DNA of 64,000 bases, taken from positions 26,776-90,775 of the forward strand of contig NZ_JACJPX010000034.1 in NCBI RefSeq assembly GCF_014696315.1, in the 5' to 3' direction. Shown in pieces: positions 34,533 through 41,472 of this stretch. Within the stretch, counting starts at the first letter, position 1; each line of letters starts with the position of its first letter. This DNA comes from Calothrix membranacea FACHB-236 (GTDB lineage Bacteria; Cyanobacteriota; Cyanobacteriia; Cyanobacteriales; Nostocaceae). The position numbers were made by a program, and so were the translations under genes. The notes under the pieces were generated by a model. It did no database searches, was not told the DNA's origin, and worked only from the letters and a program-made list of their open reading frames with translations.

Positions 34533-35240
34533 ATGGCAACTAACTACACCAATGAAGCTATCCGTAATATCTTAATTGGTTTCGGATATTTAGCTCCTGA
34601 TAGTAAGGTTCCTGGTAACAGTCCTCCCTGGAAGACAAATAACAACCCTTTGACAGATGAACCAACCGTCACAGCAATTAAAAAATTTCAGCAAGATTAT
34701 CCACCCCTAAAAGCTGATGGCGATGCTGGCGAACAAACCAAGAAAGTCTTGTACGATACAATTGTCAGCCTTCAGAAAAATTTGAAACGTCACGGTTTCG
34801 CTACTGAAGCTCAAATACCTTCAGACAAACCGTTTTATGGGCCAGAAACTTATAAAGCGGTAGAGAGATTTGAGCAAAAACAGGGTTTGACGGTAAATGG
34901 TATTGCTGACAAGGAAGCACGCATACGTCTAAACCAAACAAGTTTACCAACGAATAACGTTAAGCTAATAGATGTGTGCATTCAATTCAAATCGAATCCG
35001 AAAAAGTCTAGTTATCTCGAAGCACTAAATTATTTAGAAAATCAGTTAAGTCCAGACATTTTAAAGAATTTTACCAACAAGTGGCGACAAACCAATGATG
35101 TCAATCCTGTAATAGTTAAGCTGACAGATGTGTGCAATTCTTATGAGGCAAAACCGCATCAAAATCAAGCACTCAATTACTTACAAGATCAGATATCTCC
35201 AGATGTATATAAGAAATTTACTGAACTTTGGAAGAAGTAG
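34533..35240 (+). CDS. Peptidoglycan-binding-like protein with two C-terminal repeats, no signal peptide
   Basis: A 235-residue protein. The ATG giving MATNYTNEAIRN has a GGAA ribosome site about 10 bases upstream; the longer frame from 34482 adds 17 residues without a signal peptide. Residues about 5-65 and 70-125 are two PGBD_1-like helical domains (TVTAIKKFQQDYPPLKADGD, YKAVERFEQKQGLTVNGIAD). Residues 135-185 and 190-235 are two copies of a short unit (VKLIDVCIQFKSNPKK ... LSPDILKNFTNKW; VKLTDVCNSYEAKPHQ ... ISPDVYKKFTELW). The lack of an export signal is unusual for cell-wall binding, so in this setting the PGBD fold may bind something else. Role unknown. Confidence 0.65.
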   Translation: MATNYTNEAIRNILIGFGYLAPDSKVPGNSPPWKTNNNPLTDEPTVTAIKKFQQDYPPLKADGDAGEQTKKVLYDTIVSLQKNLKRHGFATEAQIPSDKPFYGPETYKAVERFEQKQGLTVNGIADKEARIRLNQTSLPTNNVKLIDVCIQFKSNPKKSSYLEALNYLENQLSPDILKNFTNKWRQTNDVNPVIVKLTDVCNSYEAKPHQNQALNYLQDQISPDVYKKFTELWKK

Positions 35241-35888
35241 TAATTCCTGAAAGTGAAATTTGATATCAAAGAAAATTTTGCTTGAAGTCCTGCACTAGTT
35301 AACTTCCCACTCCGAGTGGCAGATCGTATCAGCTTGGCTACTTTTCCAAGAGAAGCAAGACAGACGACGAGCTTCGATCGCCTAAGATGCGCGGTCGAAC
35401 CTACTGCGATCGCTGCTTTTCATCCTTAATCCGCGCGATCGCCTTGGCTTTTGTATATTCGATTGAGCCTTGTTCTAAAACTTTTGGCAGATTCAGTAAA
35501 GGTAGCCGATTTTCAAATAGGATTACCAAGTCATTTTGACCAAAGAAGCCAGAACCTGCTCTATAACAGTCATTTCCTTGGGCATAACGTTATGCCCAAA
35601 TTTATCTGCCGCGTGCAGATTATAGTCCTGTGGCAAGGAATATTTGGTTGTATGACACGTTAAAATGGGGTTTCTCAGTCTCGTATTTTATTCATGAATC
35701 GGTGTTCTAGAACATCGAAGCAAAACACAATTGGCATCCAATTACTATGGTTAGTTTAGTGAAAGTTAGCAGCGCTCCTGAGAGAATTAACGGTAAAAGT
35801 AAGAACAAGCATTAACCTGTACTGGGGTGCCAAACTAATTAGTCCTGACACTGGCAATGGTAAAGTCAAAACAAGCGGAGGTTTTGAT
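35241..35888. other. Intergenic, 648 bp, with parB fragment
   Basis: Between the PGBD-like gene and the Uma2 gene. It contains parB-derived copy e (35412-35616) and several GCGATCGC octamers. The stretch 35620-35700 (attatagtcctgtggcaagg, gggtttctcagtctcgtatt) is repeated after copies f and g. No gene was seen. Confidence 0.5.
35412..35616 (-). repeat. parB-derived repeat, copy e (with palindrome)
   Basis: Carries the same segment with a small internal deletion (ttctaaaacttttggcag). The palindrome is intact at 35580-35597. The boundary is GCGTGC at 35611-35616, followed by the agattatag flank shared with copies f and g. Confidence 0.85.
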
Positions 35889-36506
35889 ATGGCTCAAGCT
35901 TTACCTAAACTATTGACTTTTGAAGAATTTATTGAATGGTTGCCTGAAAACACCGGAAAACGCTACGAATTACACGATGGGATAATTGTAGAAATGTCTC
36001 AACCGAGTGGAAAGCATGAAAAAGTTATGGGATTTTTAGCAGGAGAAATTACCGTTGAATATAAACGCTTGAAATTGCCATACTTTATCCCCAACACAGC
36101 TTTAGTAAAACCACCGAGAAAATCATCGGGTTACTTGCCAGATATCGTATTAATCAACGATGCTAATTTGCAAAATGAGGAATTGTGGGAAAAAGAATCT
36201 ACTGTGACTCAAAGTGAATCAATTCCTTTGATCGTTGAGGTTGTTAGTACCAACTGGGAAGATGATTACTACACCAAATTGGGGAATTACGAAGCAATGA
36301 AGATTCCTGAATATTGGATCGTTGATTATGCAGCTTTAGGAGCCAGAAAGTTTATTGGTAACCCCAAACAACCAACCATTTCTATTTATCATCTAGTTGA
36401 TGAAGAATATCAAGTTGCTCAATTTAGGAATTCGGAACGAATTATATCCCCTACTTTTCCAAATTTAAACCTGACTGCTAATCAGATTTTTAATGGTGCT
36501 TTGTAG
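35889..36506 (+). CDS. Uma2 family (DUF820) putative endonuclease
   Basis: A 205-residue protein of the PD-(D/E)XK-like Uma2 family, which is greatly expanded in cyanobacteria. Typical features are LTFEEFIEWLPENTGKRYEL at the start, GYLPDIVLIN near residue 80 (the catalytic Asp), and IPLIVEVVSTNWEDDY near 115 (Glu; the second acidic/Lys position of the fold). YEAMKIPEYWIVDYAALG follows. The real substrate of the family is not known. It is flanked on both sides by parB-derived repeats and has a GGAG-type ribosome site shortly upstream. It could be a passenger of the repeat region. Confidence 0.8.
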   Translation: MAQALPKLLTFEEFIEWLPENTGKRYELHDGIIVEMSQPSGKHEKVMGFLAGEITVEYKRLKLPYFIPNTALVKPPRKSSGYLPDIVLINDANLQNEELWEKESTVTQSESIPLIVEVVSTNWEDDYYTKLGNYEAMKIPEYWIVDYAALGARKFIGNPKQPTISIYHLVDEEYQVAQFRNSERIISPTFPNLNLTANQIFNGAL

Positions 36507-36534
36507 GGTCGCAAAGAACATGGAAACCATAATT

Positions 36535-36655
36535 GCAAAGGTAGCCGATTTTCAAATAGGATTCCCAAGTTATTTTCCCCAAAGAAGCCAGAACCTGCTC
36601 TACAACAGTCATTTCCTTGGGCATAACGTTATGCCCAGATTTATCTGCGGCGTGC
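36535..36655 (-). repeat. parB-derived repeat, copy f (with palindrome)
   Basis: This short copy begins only at the GCAAAGGTAGCC point, as copy a does, right after the Uma2 gene. The palindrome is intact at 36619-36636 and the boundary GCGTGC is at 36650-36655. It is followed by the flank attatagtgctgtaacaagg, shared with copy e. Confidence 0.85.
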
Positions 36656-36714
36656 AGATTATAGTGCTGTAACAAGGAATATTTGGTTGTATGACACCTC
36701 TAATAACAAAGATA

Positions 36715-37348
36715 CTGCTTCTGTCATCAAAGTTATTCTTTACACAAATAACAGCATGAAATAAGATCAAAAATTAACTATAAAATTTCTACAACAGCTT
36801 CTCAAGTTTCTCTAACAACGCTTCAAACTCTTGCTGTTTTTCCAGATCATCCCAGGATTTAACTTTCTTCGCCTTATACCAATTTAAAAAAAGAATGCGA
36901 CAGATGGTAGGGGCATGGCATTGCCTTGCCCTCTAGAATATATTGATGTGTCGCAAACATTATTTGATTTGGTATTAGTATAAATTTCTTTCAGTCTCTG
37001 CGGATATGTAGCTTTCTTATCCGTTCTACCTTTATTCCCTTGTACTTCTGCGGCTTTCAGTTTGGCAATTTTTTCTTTAATTTGAGTCAGAGATAAATCT
37101 TGAGCTATGGCTGCCTTCAGTAGAGACTTGCGCTGCTTTTCATCCTTAATCCGCGCGATCGCTCTAGCTTTTGTATATTCAATTGAGCCTTGTTCTAAGG
37201 CGAAGAGAAGCTATGAACGGTAGATTCAGCAAAGGTAGCCGATTTTTCACATAGGATTCCCAAGTCATTTTGCCCAAAGAAGCTAGAACCTGCTCTACGA
37301 CAGTCATTTCCTTGGGCATAACGTTATGCCCAGTTATCTACGGTGTGC
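36715..37348 (-). repeat. Duplicated 3' half of parB, copy g (with palindrome), split by a MITE
   Basis: This is the longest copy. It repeats the parB stop region, the last about 130 codons and the sequence just downstream of the gene (compare 38220-38750). It is interrupted by a 98-bp MITE at 36877-36974 and has a small disruption at about 37200. The palindrome is intact at 37314-37331. Together with parB it brackets the VapC-type module in direct orientation. It is a pseudogene of parB. Confidence 0.85.
36877..36974. mobile_element. MITE-like element, 98 bp, inserted in the parB pseudogene
   Basis: Starts TACCAATTTAAAAAAAGAAT and ends AACATTATTTGATTTGGTA, giving imperfect terminal inverted repeats of about 25 bp that both run into a GCGACA block. 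Comparison with intact parB (ttcgccTTAgtataaattt) shows the exact insertion point and a TTA duplication on both sides. The interior holds a GC-rich hairpin (ggggcatggcattgccttgc). Confidence 0.8.
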
Positions 37349-37430
37349 AGATTATAGTGCTTTAAAATAGGGTTTCTCAGTCTCGTATCTTATTCATGAA
37401 TCGGTGTTACCTGATATGTCCTTACTGACC

Positions 37431-37868
37431 TCAACCATCCTGCTGCGACCAATCTTCAATATTTAATCCTGATACTTGAGAAAAATCTCGATAGTTTCGC
37501 GTCACCATAACTGCATTATTCGCCAAGGCAATTGCAGCAATTCGCATATCCTTCTGTAATCGCTGTTTCGATAATGTTGGATTTTCTCTTAGCAATCGCT
37601 GAAACGTTTTCCCTGCTTTCTCATCAAAGTCCAGTACCCTTACCCTTCCGAATAGAGCAACTGTCCGGCTCAACTTTCCATACAACCTCACAACATCTTC
37701 AACTTCTCGCGCATCATTTATTCGCACTACCCAACCATTAAACAATTCCTGAACCGTCACAATGGAAATCGCAACCTCCGCCCCCTGGTAAGCTACCTTG
37801 CGGCTCACCTGCGGATGACGCTCTAATAACAAAGATACATGATCCGTATCTAACAACCAAAGACTCAT
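37431..37868 (-). CDS. VapC-type PIN-domain toxin
   Basis: A 145-residue PIN nuclease. Motifs: LLDTDHVSLLLE (residues 5-16, first Asp pair), VTVQELFNG (Glu near 41), QKDMRIAAIALANN (Asp near 108) and VTRNYRDFSQV (near 120). These are the acidic residues of VapC ribonucleases. The ATG overlaps the stop of the upstream small gene by 4 nt, as is typical for toxin-antitoxin operons. It lies between parB and its duplicated 3' half, so it may stabilise that region. It would cleave RNA when the antitoxin decays. The RNA target is unknown. Confidence 0.8.
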   Translation of the reverse strand: MSLWLLDTDHVSLLLERHPQVSRKVAYQGAEVAISIVTVQELFNGWVVRINDAREVEDVVRLYGKLSRTVALFGRVRVLDFDEKAGKTFQRLLRENPTLSKQRLQKDMRIAAIALANNAVMVTRNYRDFSQVSGLNIEDWSQQDG

Positions 37869-38182
37869 GCAGCGCCACTTATATCTAACTCACGTTCCGT
37901 CCGCAGTTCTGCCGCCAGATCCGCAAACTCTTTATCTCCTTCAAACATCCCAATAAATTCTGTCCAGGGATTATTTGCAACTTCCAGCGTCAAAACCTCA
38001 ATATTCGCCAGCCTCACCCTAACCTTCTCCTGTACAGCCGCGATCGCCGCCTCACGGGTTTCAGCTTCGGCAACACAATCTGCCAACTCCGGCACTGATG
38101 CTCTAAAATAGCCTGACTCAACTCGTTCAACCAGAACGTGAAGAGACATATTATTTAAATTTGTGACGGCTTGAAGATTCAT
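37865..38182 (-). CDS. Antitoxin of the VapC-type toxin (HicB-like N-terminus)
   Basis: A 105-residue protein. Residues about 12-60 look like a HicB-type partial fold (MSLHVLVERVESGYFRASVP, ELADCVAEAETREAAIAAVQ). The C-terminus is acidic and extended (MFEGDKEFADLAAELRTERE), as expected for the part that wraps a PIN toxin. It overlaps the toxin gene as ATGA (37865-37868). Two starts are possible, the first ATG or the Met at residue 12; neither has a strong ribosome site. The antitoxin role follows from position, size and the overlap. Confidence 0.65.
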   Translation of the reverse strand: MNLQAVTNLNNMSLHVLVERVESGYFRASVPELADCVAEAETREAAIAAVQEKVRVRLANIEVLTLEVANNPWTEFIGMFEGDKEFADLAAELRTERELDISGAA

Positions 38183-38290
38183 AGGCTAAGATATCTGTTT
38201 ACCTTTTCCCATAATAATGCTTCTGTCATCTTTGTTATTCTTTAGGCGAACAACAGCATGAAATAAGACCGAAAACTAACTATAAAATTT

Positions 38291-39226
38291 CTACAACAGC
38301 TTCTCAAGTTTCTCTAACAACGCTTCAAACTCTTGCTGTTTTTCCGGATCATCCCAGGATTTAACTTTCTTCGCCTTAGTATAAATTTCTTTCAGTCTCT
38401 GCGGATATGTAGCTTTCTTATCCGTTCTACCTTCATCCCCTTGTACTTCTGCAGCTTTCAGTTTGGCAATTTTTTCTTGGATTTGAGTCAGAGATAAATC
38501 TTGAGCTATGGCAGCCTTCAGTAGAGACTTGCGCTGCTTTTCATTCTTCATCCGCGCGATCGCCTTGGCTTTTGTGTATTCGATTGAGCCTTGTTCTAAA
38601 GCTTGCAAAAGTTCTTTTGGTAGATTCAGTAAAGGTAGGCGATTTTTCACATAGGATTCCCAAGTCATTTTACCCAAAGAAGCCAGAACCTGCTCTACAA
38701 CAGTCATTTCCTTGGGCATAACGTTATGCCCAGATTTATCTGCCGCGTGCTTCATTTGCGTCAGCAATGATTTTACCTGCTCTGGAGTCATATCCAGTTC
38801 CACCGCTAGAAGGTTCAGTATGCCCTGTGTTTCTTCCACAGGATTTAAGTCTTCGCGTTGAAGGTTTTCAATCAGAGCAATTTGAATAGCTTCCTTATCA
38901 TTCAACTCCCGAACGACAACAGGAACTTCTAACAGCTTTAGGTCTTTCGCTGCTCGATAGCGTCTCTCTCCAGCAACTAACTCGTAAATATTACCTTCTA
39001 CAGGACGGACAATTAATGGTTCAAGAATGCCATATTGTTCAATAGAAGCTTTAAGTCTTTCCAGCTTTTGGATATCAAAGTAACGCCGTGGCTGACTTTT
39101 AGGCAGAATAATATTTACCAACGGTAGCAGATTAATATCTTCAGTCTTTTGTTCAGTATGACTAACAAAAGCATTGAGAACTCCACCAAATTGGAACTCT
39201 TCAGGCGTTTTCTTTCTAGCTATCAT
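38291..39226 (-). CDS. parB: ParB plasmid partition protein
   Basis: A 311-residue ParB/Spo0J-family protein. The CTPase-type N-terminal domain has GERRYRA at residues 86-92 and ENLQREDLNP at 120-129. A helix-turn-helix region follows (MTPEQVKSLLTQM), then LPLLNLPKELLQALEQGSIE with YTKAKAIARMK. The C-terminal dimerisation helix ends the protein (EFEALLEKLEKL). Its start overlaps parA by 4 nt (39223-39226). Codons 166-171 (GHNVMP) are encoded by the perfect palindrome GGGCATAACGTTATGCCC at 38714-38731. The segment around it is repeated seven more times in this window. ParB loads on a centromere and stimulates ParA. The palindrome is a candidate parS, an idea derived from the repeat pattern. 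Confidence 0.9.
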   Translation of the reverse strand: MIARKKTPEEFQFGGVLNAFVSHTEQKTEDINLLPLVNIILPKSQPRRYFDIQKLERLKASIEQYGILEPLIVRPVEGNIYELVAGERRYRAAKDLKLLEVPVVVRELNDKEAIQIALIENLQREDLNPVEETQGILNLLAVELDMTPEQVKSLLTQMKHAADKSGHNVMPKEMTVVEQVLASLGKMTWESYVKNRLPLLNLPKELLQALEQGSIEYTKAKAIARMKNEKQRKSLLKAAIAQDLSLTQIQEKIAKLKAAEVQGDEGRTDKKATYPQRLKEIYTKAKKVKSWDDPEKQQEFEALLEKLEKLL

Positions 39227-39981
39227 GAGGTTTTATCCAATTTCTTCGCAATTTCTTGTAGCAACTCTATCGTTGGGTGTTTTGGGTTATAAAGAGCCAA
39301 AGGTTTACGACTTTGGGAAGCATTGGCAAAGTCAGTGGCTCTGGGAATCGCTGGTAGTACCGCGCCAATTTTGGATAACTGTTCATTGATCGCTTTCAAA
39401 CTCTGTTCTCCTTGAGATGTCCGTCCATCATACATAGTCGGCACAATACCAGCAATTTTTAATTTTTTATTTGCTAAGTTGAGAACCTCAAGAATAGTGC
39501 TTAACAGCAGTTGGGTGCCTTTGAGTGCTTTAAATTCTGTTTGGATAGGAATTAAGACGTGCGTTGCCGCAACCAAGCTCATGATGCTCAAAATTCCCAA
39601 ACTAGGCGGGCAATCCAGCAAAATTAAATCATATTTGTCTTGTACGTTTTCCAATACCTGTTTAAGCCGAAGTTCCCGCATGATCGCCCCTGCCAGTTCC
39701 ATTTCAGCTTTACTGAGAATTATATTGGAAGGGGCTAAATCCATACCGTAAATATCATGGAGTATCGTTAGTTCTTCCTGTTGAACCAGTGCGTGATAAA
39801 GAGTTTTATCAAGCTCCACAGGTTCCAATCCCATAAAGGTTGTCAGGGAACTCTGCGGATCAACGTCAACAAGCAAGACTTTTCGACCACGTTCCACAAG
39901 ATGATAACCAATATTCATCGTCAAAGTGGTTTTGGCGACACCCCCCGATTGGTTAAAGAAAGCAATGGTTAAAGCTGTCAC
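39223..39981 (-). CDS. parA: ParA plasmid partition ATPase
   Basis: A 252-residue ParA/MinD-family Walker ATPase of the short type (no N-terminal HTH). The P-loop reads FFNQSGGVAKTTLTMNIGYH (near residues 8-27). The usual signature lysine before GG is replaced (SGGVAKTT). The second motif is VLLVDVDPQSSLT (near 35-47), and Walker B is LILLDCPPSLG (near 118-128). It forms dynamic nucleoid-bound gradients that move ParB-bound plasmid. It is the first gene of the parAB operon; the ATG lies about 970 bp from the divergent conjugation operon. Confidence 0.9.
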   Translation of the reverse strand: MTALTIAFFNQSGGVAKTTLTMNIGYHLVERGRKVLLVDVDPQSSLTTFMGLEPVELDKTLYHALVQQEELTILHDIYGMDLAPSNIILSKAEMELAGAIMRELRLKQVLENVQDKYDLILLDCPPSLGILSIMSLVAATHVLIPIQTEFKALKGTQLLLSTILEVLNLANKKLKIAGIVPTMYDGRTSQGEQSLKAINEQLSKIGAVLPAIPRATDFANASQSRKPLALYNPKHPTIELLQEIAKKLDKTS

Positions 39982-40948
39982 TTTTTATCTACCTTGAATG
40001 GATTATAGATTTTTGTTATCTCAGACTATTATCATTTCACTGCGTTTGCACGAATTGTAACCAGATAAAAATAAAGTATTTCAGCCAGAAATGCCAGTAG
40101 TCTGAGCAAGAAGCAATACCAATGCCTAAGAGCCGCTGATGCTGAGGAAGTATCTGATGCAGGACTAAAAAGCTGTCGAAACTAGTACTGAACTATGTCA
40201 ATCACGTAAAGCAGAATTTTTCCGTTGCTACAAAGTTGGAATTAGATCATTGTTAGCTGAGAAAGATTATGACGGCTTGTATCCCCAACTACGGATGTAC
40301 TATTACTTGACGCTGGGGCAGAAGTCTCTTACAACTCATGCTAGCAAATCTGCAACAGCGCAAATTGACAAGTATGTTTCCAGGAATTGCCCTTTATAAC
40401 CATAATTGCTGATTCTATCAGCAGTGCGATGCCTTCTCTGCGAGAGGCTTGTCTACGACACGCTCCGCGAATGCCAAGGGCGGGCGCAACCATTGTAAAC
40501 TTTTTATCGAGAAAGTTATCATAAATACGTACTTGTCTACAAATAAAAATAAAGCATTGAAAAGTGCATAAGAATATTATTTAGTCAACTATTTATAGGA
40601 ATGAAATTTTGGCTAATAGTGATAACAAATATATATAAAGTTGAAATAATTTTACAAAAATTGTTCCGCTCTAGTAACTTGGACTAAAGTTTTTTTATTG
40701 TTCCTTTGCAAAATAATTAGGCTTGTTACTCAATCAGGTTTATTCCTAATAATTAAATTTCCTAGAAGCAAAGAACAGTCAGGGCAAAGGCATCTAAATG
40801 GCTCTTGATAATTATCAAGATTAAGAACCCAAGCTCATAATCAGTATTTATCAGATAGTAGAGGAAAAAATCCTCATAATAGCCTCCAATGAAAGGCATC
40901 AGCCTTCAAACGACAGTTAGACAACTTTACTAATCTTTGGCATTCATT
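39982..40948. other. Intergenic, 967 bp, with a rep remnant and short repeat
   Basis: This divergent region between parA and the transfer operon must hold both promoters. It contains the decayed replication-gene fragment at 40130-40399. A dispersed cyanobacterial short repeat lies at about 40426-40487 (gcgatgccttctctgcgaga, cacgctccgcgaatgcc). An AT-rich tract at 40500-40760 could be a promoter or origin region. No intact gene was seen. Confidence 0.5.
40130..40399 (+). pseudogene. Remnant of a plasmid replication protein (CyRepA-like C-terminus)
   Basis: In one frame the DNA encodes SRKAEFFRCYKVGIRSLLAE then KDYDGLYPQLRMYYYLTLGQ and stops at TAA near 40399. This resembles the C-terminal section of the cyanobacterial plasmid Rep (CyRepA1) family, where a string like EKDNDGWYPQLxLHYYLTVG occurs; the comparison is from memory. 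Upstream sense is in another frame (DAEEVSDAGLKSC), so the fragment is frameshifted as well as truncated. It suggests that a Rep gene once sat next to parAB. Confidence 0.5.
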
Positions 40949-41425
40949 ATGCAAAGAAAAATATTACCTGTGGCTTTAGCTTTGCTTAAAGCATCTATGC
41001 AAGTAGATAGTAAAGCAAGAATTAATCCAGCCACAAAAAACTTACTTGATAGATTATTTCCAGTACGCTGGCAATTAGTTTCAGTAGCAACCACGCTCTC
41101 TATTGCCTTGCAATCAAGAGCAGCAAGGGCAGATTCAATATTTTCTAATGCCCAAAAAGCAATGGAATGCATAATTACTAATGCCTCAGCAGGTGGAGCG
41201 ATTAGTAATGCAGTTCTGACTAGTCTGCCAATGATTTTATTTACCGCCTTGACAATAGTTTTATTTGGTTATTTCTGCTTCTCTGTATATCAAGGAGTTG
41301 CGGCTTATGGACGTGGTGAAGAAGTGAGTAATGTCATTCAGCAGCCAATTTTCACTTTTATATCTGTGATATTGATTGTAGTATTTCAATCTCTGCTTTT
41401 TGGTAATAACGCAGCTTGTAATTAA
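40949..41425 (+). CDS. VirB2/TrbC-like pilin
   Basis: A 158-residue protein starting at ATG (MQRKILPVALALLKAS). A long N-terminal leader ends around LQSRAARADS (residues 52-60), an Ala-x-Ala type processing site. The mature part has two hydrophobic segments (about 82-108, VLTSLPMILFTALTIVLFGY; and 130-150, FTFISVILIVVFQSLL) separated by a short polar loop. This is the topology of conjugative pilins. It is the first gene of the transfer operon and is followed 47 bp later by the VirB4-like gene. The subunit probably builds the conjugation pilus. Confidence 0.65.
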   Translation: MQRKILPVALALLKASMQVDSKARINPATKNLLDRLFPVRWQLVSVATTLSIALQSRAARADSIFSNAQKAMECIITNASAGGAISNAVLTSLPMILFTALTIVLFGYFCFSVYQGVAAYGRGEEVSNVIQQPIFTFISVILIVVFQSLLFGNNAACN

Positions 41426-41472
41426 TTCTAGCTTTGCTTTCAGACACCCTATGCTATGGCTCTAAAAATCTG

